NCBI GenBank assembly: GCA_009773555.1
Contig: WSXZ01000020.1
Location: forward strand, 1 to 63,304
Length of the DNA: 63,304 nt
From: Methylocystaceae bacterium
Lineage (GTDB): Bacteria > Pseudomonadota > Alphaproteobacteria > Rhizobiales > Beijerinckiaceae
Reading direction: 5' to 3'
In this document: piece by piece, positions 41,373-54,142 of the stretch
Position numbering within the stretch: the stretch's first letter is position 1
Layout of the letters: each line of letters opens with the position of its first letter
Position numbers and translations under genes: made by a program
Notes under the pieces: generated by a model
What the model saw: only the letters and a program-made list of their open reading frames with translations
Databases searched by the model: none
Told to the model about the DNA's origin: nothing

Positions 41373-44195
41373 ATGATCGGCGCACTCGCCAAGAAGATTT
41401 TCGGCACGGCGAATGATCGCCGGCTTAAGACCTACGCGCCGAAGGTCAACGCGATCAACGCCCTGGAGGCGGACGTCGAAGCGCTGACCGATGATGAGCT
41501 ACGGGATCGCACCCGCCAGTTCCGCGAAGAGCACGCCGCCGGCAAGTCGCTCGACGATCTGCTCGTTCCGGCTTTCGCCACGGTGCGCGAGGCGGCCAAG
41601 CGCACCCTCGGGCAGCGCCATTTCGACGTTCAGCTCATCGGCGGCATGGTGCTGCATGAAGGCGCGATCGCCGAGATGCGCACCGGCGAAGGCAAGACTC
41701 TCGTCGCCACGCTCGCCGTCTATCTCAACGCGCTCGCCGGCAAAGGCGTCCATGTCGTCACGGTGAACGACTATCTGGCCAAGCGCGACTCCGAATGGAT
41801 GGGGCAGATCTACAGATTTCTCGGCATGAGCGTCGGGGTCGTGGTGCATGACCTCATGGACGAGGATCGCGCCGCCGCCTACGCCTGCGACATCACCTAC
41901 GGCACCAACAACGAATTCGGCTTCGACTATCTGCGCGACAATATGAAATATGAGTTCTCGCAGATGGTTCAGCGCGGACATAATTATGCGATCGTCGACG
42001 AAGTCGACTCGATCCTGATCGACGAGGCGCGCACGCCGCTCATCATCTCGGGCGCCATCGACGACAAGTCCGATCTCTACAATACGATCGACAAGCTGGT
42101 CCCCAAGCTCAACGCCGACGACTTCGAACTCGACGAGAAGCAGCGCACGGTTCATCTGACCGACGCCGGCAATGAGCATATGGAAGAGCTGCTGACCGAG
42201 TCCGGCGCGCTGACGGAAGGCGCGCTTTACGAAGCGCACAACGTGACGCTCGTGCATCACGTCAATCAGGCGCTGCGCGCGCATAAGCTCTTCCAGAAGG
42301 ACAAGGATTACATCGTCCGCAAGGGCGAGGTGGTCATCATCGACGAATTCACCGGCCGCATGATGCCGGGCCGACGCTATTCGGAAGGCCTGCATCAGGC
42401 CCTCGAAGCGAAGGAGCGCGTTCAGGTTCAGCCTGAAAACGTCACCCTCGCGTCGATCACCTTCCAGAATTACTTTCGTCTCTACGGCAAGCTCGCCGGC
42501 ATGACCGGCACGGCGGCCACGGAGGCGAATGAATTCGCCGAAATCTACAAGCTGGACGTCGTCGAAATTCCGACGAACCGCGACGTCTGCCGGCTCGATG
42601 AAGATGACGAGGTTTATCGCAGCGCCAAGGAAAAGCTCGGCGCGATCGCCGCCGAGATCCAGGACGCCAACGGACGGATGCAGCCGCTTCTCGTCGGCAC
42701 CACGTCGATCGAGAAGTCGGAGCAGCTTGCGGAGTTCCTGCTCGCGCAGGGCTACACGATGATCGACTTCGCCGATCCCAAGGGGCTGACGGGGCTCTAC
42801 GCGGCGGCGCGCTCTGGCAAGCCGTCGAAGCTTTTCGCTGTGCTCAATGCGCGCTTCCACGAGCAGGAAGCCTATATCGTCGCGGAAGCCGGCGTGCCCG
42901 GCGCGATCACCATCGCCACCAACATGGCCGGCCGCGGCACCGACATTCAGCTGGGCGGCAACGTCGAGATGCGCGTGACGCAGGAATGCGCCGGCCTCGA
43001 GGGCGACGCGCGCGCCAAGAAGGAAGCCGAGATCCGCGAGGAGGTCGCGGACTTCAAAGAGAAGGCCATCGCTGCCGGCGGCCTCTACATCATCGGCACC
43101 GAGCGCCACGAGAGCCGACGCATCGACAATCAGCTGCGCGGCCGCTCCGGACGTCAGGGCGACCCCGGCCGCTCAAAATTCTTCCTGTCGCTGCAGGACG
43201 ATCTCATGCGCATCTTCGGCTCCGAGCGCATGGATTCGATGTTGGTGAAGCTCGGCCTGCAGGAGGGCGAAGCCATCGTCCATCCTTGGATCAACAAGGC
43301 GATCGAGAAGGCGCAGCATAAGGTCGAGGCGCGCAACTTCGACATCCGCAAGAACATCCTCAAATTCGACAACGTCATGAACGACCAGCGCAAGGTGATC
43401 TTCGAGCGCCGGCGCGAAATCATGGATGAGGAGAGCGTCGAGGAGCAGACCGCCGACATGCGCGCCGATGTGGTCGACGCGATGGTGTCGCAGCACATTC
43501 CGCATGACGCCTACGCCGAGGCCTGGGACGTGAACGGTCTGGCGGAAGACGTCAAAGCGAAGCTCAATCTCGATCTGCCGGTCGTCGACTGGGCGAAGGA
43601 AGAAGGCATCGCCGACGAGGAACTCAAGGAGCGCCTGCTCGAGGCGGCCGACGCCGCTTACGCCGAGCGCGTCGAAAAGAACACTGAGCCGCTGATGCGC
43701 ATGATCGAGAAGCAGGTCGTTCTGCAGTCTCTCGATACGCTGTGGCGCGAACATCTCGTCGCGCTTGACCACCTTCGGCAGGTGATCGGCTGGCGCGGGC
43801 TGGCGCAGCGCGACCCGCTTAACGAGTACAAGTCCGAAGCGCTCGAGCTGTTCAAAAGCCTGATGACGCGGTGGGATGAAACGGTGACCACGCAACTGAT
43901 GCGCGTGGAAGTGTCCTTCGAGGCCCCGCCTTCCGCGCCGCCGGAGCTGCCGCCGATGGAAATGTCGCATCCAAATCCCGAGGCGCTGATCGGCGGCGGC
44001 GCGCAGCTTGCGCTCGACGATCTCAATACGCGTCTCGCGGGGGCCGATTTCTCGGCGCGCGGGCTCTCGGTCAGCGAGGCGCCCGTTGCGCGCGACGCAA
44101 CCAATCCCGCCACTTGGGGCAAGGTGGGCCGCAATGAGCCCTGCCCTTGCGGCTCGGGCAAGAAATATAAGCATTGCCACGGCGCTCTTGTCTAA
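41373..44195 (+). CDS. secA: Preprotein translocase ATPase SecA
   Basis: SecA drives protein export through SecYEG. The 940-residue protein has all expected parts: the N-terminal helix ([18 protein letters not shown]), Walker [10 protein letters not shown] (about 105), [28 protein letters not shown] (DEAD-like box), the crosslinking domain, [23 protein letters not shown], the helical wing and scaffold, and a C-terminal SEC-C zinc motif [15 protein letters not shown]. The length is normal for alphaproteobacteria. Confidence 0.97.
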   Translation: MIGALAKKIFGTANDRRLKTYAPKVNAINALEADVEALTDDELRDRTRQFREEHAAGKSLDDLLVPAFATVREAAKRTLGQRHFDVQLIGGMVLHEGAIAEMRTGEGKTLVATLAVYLNALAGKGVHVVTVNDYLAKRDSEWMGQIYRFLGMSVGVVVHDLMDEDRAAAYACDITYGTNNEFGFDYLRDNMKYEFSQMVQRGHNYAIVDEVDSILIDEARTPLIISGAIDDKSDLYNTIDKLVPKLNADDFELDEKQRTVHLTDAGNEHMEELLTESGALTEGALYEAHNVTLVHHVNQALRAHKLFQKDKDYIVRKGEVVIIDEFTGRMMPGRRYSEGLHQALEAKERVQVQPENVTLASITFQNYFRLYGKLAGMTGTAATEANEFAEIYKLDVVEIPTNRDVCRLDEDDEVYRSAKEKLGAIAAEIQDANGRMQPLLVGTTSIEKSEQLAEFLLAQGYTMIDFADPKGLTGLYAAARSGKPSKLFAVLNARFHEQEAYIVAEAGVPGAITIATNMAGRGTDIQLGGNVEMRVTQECAGLEGDARAKKEAEIREEVADFKEKAIAAGGLYIIGTERHESRRIDNQLRGRSGRQGDPGRSKFFLSLQDDLMRIFGSERMDSMLVKLGLQEGEAIVHPWINKAIEKAQHKVEARNFDIRKNILKFDNVMNDQRKVIFERRREIMDEESVEEQTADMRADVVDAMVSQHIPHDAYAEAWDVNGLAEDVKAKLNLDLPVVDWAKEEGIADEELKERLLEAADAAYAERVEKNTEPLMRMIEKQVVLQSLDTLWREHLVALDHLRQVIGWRGLAQRDPLNEYKSEALELFKSLMTRWDETVTTQLMRVEVSFEAPPSAPPELPPMEMSHPNPEALIGGGAQLALDDLNTRLAGADFSARGLSVSEAPVARDATNPATWGKVGRNEPCPCGSGKKYKHCHGALV

Positions 44196-44202
44196 GCCGG
44201 GG

Positions 44203-44661
44203 ATGCGGACGGCGATGTGGAAGATCAGCGTCTCGGCTCTCCTGTCGACGCTAGCGTCATCCGCATCGGCCCGCGCCGAGTGGGTGCAGGTCTCCAAGGA
44301 CGATTTCTCGACCGTCTATCTGGACGCCGGCTCGCGTCGGACCTCGCCCGACGGAATCGTCACGGTCGACGCGCTCACCGATTACAACGCCGCCTCGCCA
44401 AAAGCCGCGGCGTTCGGCCTTGCCGAAAAGGGGCTGTCGGAAATCGAGAAAGTGTCGCTCGATTGCGCCAATCGGAAATACAGGTCCGAAGGCGGCGGCT
44501 GGCGGCAGGGTCAGATGGGCGAAGGAAAGATCACCAAGCCCTATCCGCCGAAAGACGGCTGGTCGCCGGTGCCGCCCTATTACGATGGACTCTTCGCCAA
44601 GGTCTGCGCGCGCACGTCCTCGGATGAGCGGCCGGATCGATTTGAACCGCCTCGCGCCTGA
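44203..44661 (+). CDS. Secreted surface-adhesin-E-like protein
   Basis: A 152-residue exported protein (signal about 1-25, ending ASARA). The mature part EWVQVSKDDFSTVYLDAGSRRTSPDGIVTVDALTDY matches, in pattern, the surface-adhesin protein E-like family (short beta-sandwich: W-V-x8-Y-D-x-S), followed by one conserved Cys pair (SLDCANRKY and AKVCARTS). The function in this organism is unknown. It starts 7 nt after the secA stop at the ATG at 44203 or 44215, probably read from the secA transcript. Confidence 0.65.
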   Translation: MRTAMWKISVSALLSTLASSASARAEWVQVSKDDFSTVYLDAGSRRTSPDGIVTVDALTDYNAASPKAAAFGLAEKGLSEIEKVSLDCANRKYRSEGGGWRQGQMGEGKITKPYPPKDGWSPVPPYYDGLFAKVCARTSSDERPDRFEPPRA

Positions 44662-44742
44662 GAATATAAGCGCAGCGCGGTTGGAGCGCCGCCGTCTCGC
44701 GTTCGCGAGAAGGCGGCCGCCGCGGGTTTCCAGGAGCTTGTC

Positions 44743-45963
44743 GTGACCGCCATTGATTTTTCTAAAGTGCTCGTCGCTCAGGGCGGCGGCCCCACCGCCG
44801 TCATCAATCAGTCGCTCGTCGGGGCCGTGCTGGAGTCCCGCAAATTTCGCGAGGTCGAGCGGGTTTATGGCGCCTTCCACGGCGTTCGCGGCATCGTCAA
44901 CGAAGATTTCGTCGACCTCACGCAGGAGACGACCCACAATCTCGAACTCGTCGCCTGCACGCCGTCTTCGGCGCTCGGCTCGACGCGCGACAAGCCGGAT
45001 CTCAAATATTGTCAGGAAATCTTCCGCGTCCTGCGCGCGCATGGGGTCGGCTGCTTTTTCTATATCGGCGGCAATGATTCCTCGGACACGGTGCGCATCG
45101 TCTCGCAGGAAGCCCAAAGCGCCGGCTATCCGCTGCGGACGGTGCACATTCCAAAAACCATCGACAACGATCTGATGGTCAACGACCACACGCCCGGCTT
45201 TCCCTCGGCGGCGCGCTGGGTGGCGCAGGCGTTCGCCGGCGCCAATCTCGACAATTGGGCTCTCCCCGGCGTGTATATCGCCGTCGTCATGGGCCGGCAC
45301 GCGGGCTTTCTGACCGCCGCCTCGGCGCTCGGCAAGAAATTTCCCGACGACGGCCCGCATCTCATCTACATCCCTGAGCGCGCCTTCATCATCGACAAAT
45401 TCCTCGCCGACGTTAAGGCGACGATGGCGAAATACGGCCGCTGCGTCGTCGCGGTGTCAGAAGGCGTCTGCGACGAAAACCATACCCCCATCGCCGAAAA
45501 GCTCGCCACGGCGGTGGAGCGCGACGATCACGGCAATGTGCATCTTGGCGGCGGCGCGCTGGCCGACGAACTCACCCGCCTCGTGAAGGACAGGCTCGGA
45601 TTCAAGCGGGTGCGGGCCGATACATTCGGCTATGTGCAACGAAGCTTCGTCGGCTGCGTTTCCGACGTCGACCAGCGCGAGGCGCGCGAGGTCGGCGAAA
45701 AGGCCGTGCAATACGCCATTTGGGGCGACCGCGACGGCTCGGTGACGATCCACCGGACCGGGTTTTATTCGGTGGACTATCAGTTGACGCCGCTTGAAGC
45801 GATCGCTGGAAAGACAAAAGTCATGCCAGACGAATACATTAGCCCCTGCGGCACGGACGTCACCGACGCCTTCCGGATGTATCTGCGCCCCTTGCTTGGA
45901 AGCGGCATGCCGGACGCCTACCGGCTACGGCTCAATCGGGTTCCCAAGATCCTTACCGCCTGA
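44743..45963 (+). CDS. pfp: Pyrophosphate-dependent 6-phosphofructokinase
   Basis: Converts fructose 6-phosphate and PPi to fructose 1,6-bisphosphate reversibly; in methanotrophs this type serves formaldehyde assimilation and glycogen cycling. The 406-residue protein has VLVAQGGGPTAVINQSL, FYIGGNDSSDTVRI (about 105-118) and IPKTIDNDL (Lys marking PPi rather than ATP use, about 136), then MGRHAGFLTA. The start is GTG with AGGAG 6 nt upstream. It lies directly upstream of clpX, where many alphaproteobacteria have clpP. Confidence 0.93.
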   Translation: MTAIDFSKVLVAQGGGPTAVINQSLVGAVLESRKFREVERVYGAFHGVRGIVNEDFVDLTQETTHNLELVACTPSSALGSTRDKPDLKYCQEIFRVLRAHGVGCFFYIGGNDSSDTVRIVSQEAQSAGYPLRTVHIPKTIDNDLMVNDHTPGFPSAARWVAQAFAGANLDNWALPGVYIAVVMGRHAGFLTAASALGKKFPDDGPHLIYIPERAFIIDKFLADVKATMAKYGRCVVAVSEGVCDENHTPIAEKLATAVERDDHGNVHLGGGALADELTRLVKDRLGFKRVRADTFGYVQRSFVGCVSDVDQREAREVGEKAVQYAIWGDRDGSVTIHRTGFYSVDYQLTPLEAIAGKTKVMPDEYISPCGTDVTDAFRMYLRPLLGSGMPDAYRLRLNRVPKILTA

Positions 45964-46193
45964 GCTGCCGGCGAGGGCGCCTTTCTTGCTTCGACAGAGT
46001 TTCCGGCGAAGGTTGCAATTTGGCCGTCGTGTAAAATACACTAACTAGTCATGGTTCTCGGGCGCTCGTCGCTGACGACCGAAACTGGATGGGAACGGGC
46101 ACGCCAGCCGCTTCCACTTTTTGTTAGTCTGGCGCCGGTAACACAGGTGTTCGGGCCGATTCGCCCGGCAGGCCGGCCCGATAGGAGAGCAAT

Positions 46194-47459
46194 ATGAGCA
46201 AGGTCGGCGGCGGCGATTCCAAGAACACGCTTTACTGCTCCTTTTGCGGCAAGAGCCAGCACGAGGTCCGTAAGCTCATCGCCGGACCGACGGTGTTCAT
46301 CTGCGATGAATGCGTCGAACTGTGCATGGACATCATCCGCGAGGAGAACAAATCCTCGCTGGTCAAGCAGCGCGACGGCATTCCGACCCCGCGGGAGATT
46401 TGTAAGGTTCTGGACGACTATGTCATCGGCCAGTCACAGGCCAAGCGCGTGCTCTCGGTGGCGGTCCACAACCATTACAAGCGCCTCAACCATGCGACCA
46501 AGCATGGCGACGTAGAGCTGGCGAAGTCCAACATTCTGCTGATCGGACCGACCGGCGTCGGCAAGACCATGCTGGCGCAGACCCTGGCGCGCATCCTGGA
46601 TGTTCCGTTCACCATGGCGGACGCCACGACCCTGACCGAAGCGGGCTACGTCGGCGAGGATGTCGAAAACATCATTCTCAAGCTTCTGCAGGCGTCGGAC
46701 TATAATGTCGAGCGCGCCCAGCGCGGCATCGTCTATGTTGACGAAATCGACAAGATTTCGCGCAAGTCCGACAATCCTTCGATCACCCGCGACGTTTCGG
46801 GCGAAGGTGTGCAGCAGGCGCTGTTGAAGATCATGGAAGGCACCGTCGCCTCCGTGCCGCCCCAGGGCGGTCGCAAGCATCCGCAGCAGGAGTTCCTGCA
46901 GGTCGACACGACGAACATCCTGTTCATCTGTGGCGGCGCTTTCGCCGGGCTTGAAAAGATCATCTCCTCCCGCGGACGCAACACCTCGATCGGCTTCGCC
47001 GCCACCGTGCAGTCGCCCGACGAACGGCGCACCGGCGACATTTTTAGGCAAGTGCAGCCGGAAGACTTGCTGAAATTTGGGCTCATCCCCGAATTCGTCG
47101 GCCGTCTGCCGGTCATTGCGACGCTCGAGGATCTCGACGAGGACGCGCTCAAGCGGATCCTCACCGAGCCCAAGAACGCGCTGGTGAAGCAGTATCAGCG
47201 GCTCTTCGAGATGGAAAACGTCGAGCTCACCTTCCAGGACGACGCTCTTTCGTCCGTCGCGCGCAAGGCGATCGAACGCCATACCGGCGCACGCGGCCTG
47301 CGCTCGATCATGGAAGGAATCTTGCTAGACACGATGTTCGATCTGCCAGGTCTGGAGGGAGTCGAACAGGTTGTGATCGGACCGGAAGTCGTCGAGGGCA
47401 AAGCCCGGCCGCTCTATATTTACGCCGAGCGCAGCGAAAAGAGCGGCACGAGCGCCTGA
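46194..47459 (+). CDS. clpX: ATP-dependent Clp protease ATPase subunit ClpX
   Basis: ClpX unfolds substrates for ClpP. The 421-residue protein has the N-terminal zinc finger (LYCSFCGKS...[10 protein letters not shown], about 15-45), Walker [11 protein letters not shown] (about 121), [12 protein letters not shown] (Walker B), the IGF-type loop region [12 protein letters not shown], and the sensor-2 region [12 protein letters not shown]. Family length. clpP is not in this window. A 13-nt palindrome GTGTAAAATACAC lies at 46029-46041 in the 230-nt upstream gap and could be a regulatory site. Confidence 0.97.
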   Translation: MSKVGGGDSKNTLYCSFCGKSQHEVRKLIAGPTVFICDECVELCMDIIREENKSSLVKQRDGIPTPREICKVLDDYVIGQSQAKRVLSVAVHNHYKRLNHATKHGDVELAKSNILLIGPTGVGKTMLAQTLARILDVPFTMADATTLTEAGYVGEDVENIILKLLQASDYNVERAQRGIVYVDEIDKISRKSDNPSITRDVSGEGVQQALLKIMEGTVASVPPQGGRKHPQQEFLQVDTTNILFICGGAFAGLEKIISSRGRNTSIGFAATVQSPDERRTGDIFRQVQPEDLLKFGLIPEFVGRLPVIATLEDLDEDALKRILTEPKNALVKQYQRLFEMENVELTFQDDALSSVARKAIERHTGARGLRSIMEGILLDTMFDLPGLEGVEQVVIGPEVVEGKARPLYIYAERSEKSGTSA

Positions 47460-47704
47460 CGCGCGAAGACGAAGCAGCTATGCGGCGGCGACGCCGCGCG
47501 CCGGTTTAAGCTTGGGCGCCGCAGCGCCTTGAATCAATTATTCGCGTAACCATTTGCGTTAACGGGGCCGTCGGGCGCATCCGCCGGCGGTCTTTAATTG
47601 GCGCGAAATCGGCGGGCGACCGTATTCGCGGCCTAAACCCAAAAATCGCCCTGCGGTCTCGCGCCGCCGCTTTAGCGGGACGCGTCAAGGACAGGACAAA
47701 AAGA

Positions 47705-50128
<2,424 letters not shown>

Positions 50129-50150
50129 TCGCAGATCGTACAACACACTC

Positions 50151-50188
50151 AAGAGCCCCGCTCCCCCAGAGCGGGGCTCTTTGCTTTT
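50151..50188 (+). terminator. Rho-independent terminator of lon
   Basis: AAGAGCCCCGCTC (50151-50163), loop CCCCA, and GAGCGGGGCTCTT (50169-50181) form a perfect 13-bp stem followed by TGCTTTT. It lies 23 nt after the lon stop and should end lon transcription before hupB. Confidence 0.9.
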
Positions 50189-50404
50189 GGGCGGCTGATG
50201 CGCGCTGCATCCCCCAGATTGTATGAGCATTTCGCAGCAGAGCCGCCATTTCCCCCGGAAAACCAGCGATTCCTGGCCTTTGGTGGCCGGTAAGCCTTGC
50301 TTTTCCTGCGATTCGCGACCAACACTCGCCATCGCTGCGCAACGCCGATTCGAGGTCGCGCATTCTTACGCCGGGCGGCTCGCAGTGAAGGAGAAGGAAA
50401 AGCC

Positions 50405-50686
50405 ATGAACAAATTGGAACTCGTTGAGCACGTCGCGAGCGAGACGGACAGCTCGAAAGCGGCGGCGGCCGCCGCCATCGACGCCGTCATCGACGGCATC
50501 ACGAAGGCCCTCAAGAAGGGCGACGAAGTTCGCCTCGTCGGCTTCGGCACTTTTTCGGTCAAGAAACGCGCCGCCGGCAAAGGCCGCAATCCGGCGACCG
50601 GCGAAGAAATCAAGATTCCCGCGTCCAAGAGCGCCCGCTTCAAGCCCGGCGCGACGCTGAAAGCCGCGCTCAACAAAGCCAAGTAG
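50405..50686 (+). CDS. hupB: DNA-binding protein HU-beta
   Basis: A 93-residue histone-like protein that bends and compacts DNA. It begins NKLELVEHVASETDSSKAAAAA and contains the signature VRLVGFGTFSVKKRAAGKGRNPATGEEI (the DNA-binding arm), ending ALNKAK. The ATG at 50405 is preceded by a purine-rich AAGGAGAAGG stretch. Its place after lon is usual for proteobacteria. An upstream in-frame extension from 50297 lacks family features. A possible terminator follows. Confidence 0.95.
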   Translation: MNKLELVEHVASETDSSKAAAAAAIDAVIDGITKALKKGDEVRLVGFGTFSVKKRAAGKGRNPATGEEIKIPASKSARFKPGATLKAALNKAK

Positions 50687-50737
50687 CTCAGCGCGCGGAG
50701 GCGCTGGCGTCGCAGGCGTTTTTTGAAATTTCGCACG

Positions 50738-50768
50738 ACGGCCGTCGGAGCCCCGGCGGCCGTAGTTT
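50738..50768 (+). terminator. Candidate terminator of hupB
   Basis: ACGGCCGTCGG (50738-50748) pairs with CCGGCGGCCGT (50753-50763) with one T-G opposition, followed by AGTTTT. It lies 52 nt after the hupB stop. The T-run is short, so termination efficiency is uncertain. Confidence 0.5.
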
Positions 50769-50828
50769 TGAACCGGCTTGCCTCCCGAGGCGCCCGCCCT
50801 TAAAACCCGGCGGGCGCGCATCATGTCA

Positions 50829-50904
50829 GGGCGGTTAGCTCAGTTGGTAGAGCATCTCGTTTACACCGAGAGGGTCGGCGGTTCGAGACCGTCACCGCCC
50901 ACCA
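50829..50904 (+). tRNA. tRNA-Val, anticodon UAC
   Basis: A complete 76-nt cloverleaf: acceptor arms GGGCGGT and ACCGCCC, D-arm TAGCTCAGTTGGTAGAGCA, anticodon stem CTCGT/ACGAG-like arms with loop TTTACAC giving anticodon TAC (valine), T-arm GGCGGTTCGAGACCGTC and an encoded CCA end. It stands alone between hupB and the ClpP-like gene. Confidence 0.97.
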
Positions 50905-51001
50905 CTGGCGCCCTCGAGACGGCACAGGGCTCGCCGCGGGAATTGGTGTTCCAAAGCCCAGGAATTCGCTTTAGCTTGCTGGGACAAAGAAGGCCGCCCG
51001 G

Positions 51002-51670
51002 ATGAGATTGATCAAAACCGTTTTCATTGCGCTCTGCGTCGCCGCCTTCGTCCCCACCTTCGCGCATGCCGAAGAGATGAGCTTTCGCGTCGTCAGCGTG
51101 AATTCCGGCGGCTGCGGCGCAAACTGCCCACAGGTGATCGCGGCGCAAGGCGAAATCGGCCCGGAGACGCCCGACGCCTTCGTCGCCTTCGTGCGCGAAA
51201 ATGCTCGCGGCGGCAATCTGCACGGAATTGTGCTGCTCGACTCGCCTGGCGGAAAGGTCGTCGCCTCGATGGAGCTCGGCCAGGCCATCCGCAAGCTCGG
51301 GATGGCGGTGATCGTCGCCCGTCCCGGCGCGGATCAATCGCGCACGATGGCGCTCGTATCGGGCCGCTGCTATTCGGCCTGCGTCTATGCGCTGATGGGC
51401 GGCAGGAGGCGCGTGATCCCGCCGCAGAGCAGCGTCGGCATTCACCGCATGTTCAATTATTCGACGAGTTTCGACATCGCCGAGGGCGGACTCGTGCGCG
51501 AGCGAAATTATGACGATGGCGGCATGCTCCAGACGCTTTCCCGCTACGCGGCGATGATGGGCGTAAGCACCGAACTCGTGAAGCTCGCCGAGCGGACGTC
51601 GCCCGATAAGCTTTACGTGCTGACCGGCGCCGACATCGCTCGTTGGCGGCTTGGGTCGCGCAAGCTCTAA
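51002..51670 (+). CDS. Secreted ClpP/SppA-like protein
   Basis: A 222-residue exported protein with signal peptide ([23 protein letters not shown]). The mature part has a ClpP/crotonase-like fold: [23 protein letters not shown], then [32 protein letters not shown]. The Ser of YSAC and the His of GIHR sit where the ClpP Ser-His pair lies, so peptidase activity is possible. Such periplasmic proteins are frequent and uncharacterised in alphaproteobacteria. It ends 41 nt before the carboxylase gene. Confidence 0.75.
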   Translation: MRLIKTVFIALCVAAFVPTFAHAEEMSFRVVSVNSGGCGANCPQVIAAQGEIGPETPDAFVAFVRENARGGNLHGIVLLDSPGGKVVASMELGQAIRKLGMAVIVARPGADQSRTMALVSGRCYSACVYALMGGRRRVIPPQSSVGIHRMFNYSTSFDIAEGGLVRERNYDDGGMLQTLSRYAAMMGVSTELVKLAERTSPDKLYVLTGADIARWRLGSRKL

Positions 51671-51711
51671 ACGCGCCGGATCACAGCCATAATCAGCAAC
51701 CAGGGCAGCAC

Positions 51712-53143
51712 ATGAAACATATTTTCGACGGGCTTGAACGGCGGCGGGCGTCCGCGAGGCTTGGCGGCGGACAAAAGCGCATCGAAGCGCAGCACGCCCG
51801 CGGCAAGCTCACGGCGCGCGAGAGAATCGAACTGCTGCTCGATCACGGCTCGTTCGAAGAATTCGACATGGTCGTCACCGGTTGGGGGACGGTCAACGGC
51901 CGCGCCGTCTTCGTCTTCGCCAAGGACTTCACTGTCTTCGGCGGCTCGCTTTCCGAGACTCACGCGCAAAAGATCACCAAGCTGCAGGACATGGCGCTGA
52001 AAAATCGCGCCCCGATCATCGGCCTGTTCGACGCGGGCGGCGCGCGCATTCAGGAAGGCGTCGCGGCGCTCGGCGGCTATGGCGAGGTCTTCCAGCGTAA
52101 TGTCATGGCCTCTGGCGTCATTCCGCAAATCTCTGTGATCATGGGCCCATGCGCCGGCGGCGACGTCTACTCGCCGGCGATGACGGACTTCATCTTCATG
52201 GTGCGCGACACGAGCTATATGTTCGTGACCGGGCCCGATGTCGTGAAGACGGTGACGAACGAGACCGTCACGGCGGAAGAGCTCGGCGGCGCTTCGGTGC
52301 ATACGACCAAAAGCTCGATCGCCGATCGCGCATACGACAACGACGTCGAAACGCTTCTGCAGATGCGCAGGCTGATCGATTTCCTGCCCTCCTCCAACCA
52401 GGACGAGCCGCCGGAATGGCCGGCGTTCGACGAGGTGGACCGGCTCGACGAATCGCTCGACACGATTGTTCCGGATAATCCGAACAAGCCGTACGACATC
52501 AAGGAGCTCATCCATAAGATTGTCGACGAGGCTGACTTCTTCGAGATACAGGATGCGCATGCGCGCAATATCGTGATCGGCTTTGGCCGCATCGAAGGAC
52601 GCACGGTCGGTTTCGTCGCCAATCAGCCTTTGGTCCTTGCCGGCGTGCTCGACATCGACGCCTCCAAGAAGGCGGCGCGTTTCGTGCGTTTTTGCGACTG
52701 CTTCAACATTCCGATCGTCACCTTTGTCGACGTGCCGCAAGCATGGCGCGAAGCTGCTGTTCGCATACGCCGAAGCGACGGTGCCGAAAGTGACGGTCAT
52801 CACGCGAAAGGCGTTCGGCGGCGCCTATGACGTTATGGCGTCAAAACATCTTCGCGGCGACGTCAACTACGCCTGGCCGTCGGCGCAGATCGCCGTCATG
52901 GGGGCGAAGGGCGCCGTCGAGATCATCTTCCGCGCCGATCTCGGCGATCCGGAGAAGATCGCTCAGCGCACCAAGGAGTATGAAGATCGCTTCTTGTCGC
53001 CCTTTGTCGCCGCGGAGCGTGGTTATATCGACGAGGTGATTACGCCGCGTTCGACCCGCAAACGAATCGCTCGCGCGCTTGCGCTGCTTCGCCACAAGGA
53101 ATTGGAGAATCCCTGGAAGAAGCACGACAACATTCCCCTGTAA
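51712..53143 (+). pseudogene. pccB: Propionyl-CoA carboxylase beta subunit, frameshifted by an internal deletion
   Basis: The carboxyltransferase subunit transfers carboxybiotin to propionyl-CoA to make methylmalonyl-CoA. The first frame from the ATG at 51712 has the N-terminal domain ([50 protein letters not shown]) to TFVDVP at about 52738. Relatives continue GFLPGTAQEYGG[16 protein letters not shown]; here only one nt stands between the CCG and the AAG CAT GGC GCG of KHGAKLLF, so about 41 nt are missing. The second frame then runs cleanly to 53143 ([31 protein letters not shown]). The missing part is in the highly conserved substrate region, so the product would be inactive if the sequence is right. 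Confidence 0.85.
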
Positions 53144-53271
53144 TGCGGCGCAATAACGAGCGCGGCGCCGTCGCAAACGTGATGGCGTTGCGCCATTGAG
53201 GCTGGGTCCGCGTGATCCGCCTAATTCAGCGGCGCCTGATCACAAAATTCGTCAGACTGCACATTTTTCAA

Positions 53272-53300
53272 GTGACATTCCGCCAGTTTTGTCCTAGTGT
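53272..53300 (+). promoter_or_regulatory. Candidate promoter of the ncRNA
   Basis: GTGACA (53272-53277), a 17-nt spacer and TAGTGT (53295-53300) fit a sigma-70-type promoter with five of six -35 matches. The predicted transcription start is about 53306-53308, roughly 200 nt before a strong terminator. Confidence 0.5.
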
Positions 53301-53305
53301 TCGCT

Positions 53306-53549
53306 CGCCAGGTTGGTTGGGGTAAAAGCCTAAGCGTCGTATGCGTCGCAGGAATTAGGCCCAGCTACGGTCCAAGTCGGGGAGGACGCCGAACAGAACG
53401 CAGTTCGCCGAGGCTCGCAAGATGAGTCGGCGCGAACGGGGCTATCGGAGCGACTTAAGACTTCGGAGCTTGGCGTTTCAGTTTGGTTAAGGACGGGGTA
53501 CCAAAGAGCGGGGAGCGGCGGGACGCCATTCCCGCTCTTTGTGTTTTTT
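53306..53549 (+). ncRNA. Candidate noncoding RNA of unknown family
   Basis: The 597-nt gap between pccB and trxA (53144-53740) has no supported coding frame, but holds a promoter-like site at 53272-53300 and a strong terminator ending at 53549. Between them a GC-rich, structured segment contains stems such as GCCTAA...TTAGGC (from about 53327 to 53360) and CGAAC-AGAACGCA-GTTCG. I looked for marks of tmRNA (T-arm, tag codons), SRP RNA, RNase P RNA and 6S RNA and found none I could defend. The remaining sequence 53144-53271 shows nothing recognisable. Confidence 0.5.
53503..53549 (+). terminator. Rho-independent terminator upstream of trxA
   Basis: AAAGAGCGGG (53503-53512) pairs with CCCGCTCTTT (53531-53540), an inner GGCG-GGA-CGCC adds stability, and GTGTTTTTT follows. 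No upstream coding gene explains it, since pccB ends 360 nt before. Confidence 0.85.
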
Positions 53550-53740
53550 GTCGACGCGCGGTGTTTTATCGACGCGCGACACATGCGTTTGCGACACACG
53601 CGTTTAATGAATCGCTAAGCGTCGCGGAATGATTCCGATCGGTCTGAACCTGAACTGCTTGGGACATCGCCTTGACGGGCGATGACGCGCTTCCTACGTT
53701 CCGCGCACGTCTCAGCGAAAAGCCCAATGAAAGGCCGGCC

Positions 53741-54061
53741 ATGTCCACGCAGAAAATCACCGACGCCACTTTCGAACAAGAGGTGCTCAAATCGGCCGAG
53801 CCGGTCGTTGTCGATTTTTGGGCGGAATGGTGCGGTCCCTGCCGCATGATCGCCCCGGCGCTGGAGGAGATCGCCGCGGAGATGAAGGGCAAGATCAAAG
53901 TCGTCAAGCTCAACATCGACGAAAATCCTGCCGTGGCGAGCAAGCTCGGCATCCGATCGATTCCGACGCTCATTCTGTTCAAGGACGGCAAGGCGGCCGC
54001 GCAAAAGGTCGGCGCCGCGCCCAAGGGCGAATTGTCGCGGTGGATCGCTGCAGCCGTTTGA
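53741..54061 (+). CDS. trxA: Thioredoxin
   Basis: A 106-residue thioredoxin with [24 protein letters not shown] (active-site WCGPC about 31-35) and the cis-Pro in [13 protein letters not shown]. It reduces protein disulfides in the cytoplasm. The ATG at 53741 has AAAGG upstream; an in-frame extension to 53672 is not family-like. In many alphaproteobacteria trxA follows addA; here it stands alone after the ncRNA terminator. Confidence 0.96.
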   Translation: MSTQKITDATFEQEVLKSAEPVVVDFWAEWCGPCRMIAPALEEIAAEMKGKIKVVKLNIDENPAVASKLGIRSIPTLILFKDGKAAAQKVGAAPKGELSRWIAAAV

Positions 54062-54142
54062 ACGATTCTTGCAATTAGGTCCAGCGGCCGGCGCATCGCA
54101 ACAGGCATGCTTTCGAGCCATTAAACCTCGGGAGCTGCATAG

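Noticed and set aside
41122-41376. 84-codon frame before secA
   Set aside because: It overlaps the secA start, has no ribosome binding site of note and no recognisable features; the region is better read as promoter and leader.
41499-43109. 536-codon antisense frame inside secA
   Set aside because: Long open antisense frames are expected in GC-rich genes; the forward strand is plainly SecA.
46041-46262. 73-codon minus-strand frame overlapping the clpX start
   Set aside because: No family features, overlaps clpX coding sequence and lacks a convincing ribosome binding site.
53306-53549. tmRNA or 6S RNA for the noncoding segment
   Set aside because: No T-arm, no plausible tag codons with a stop, and no clear closing stem with a central bubble could be found, so no family is claimed.
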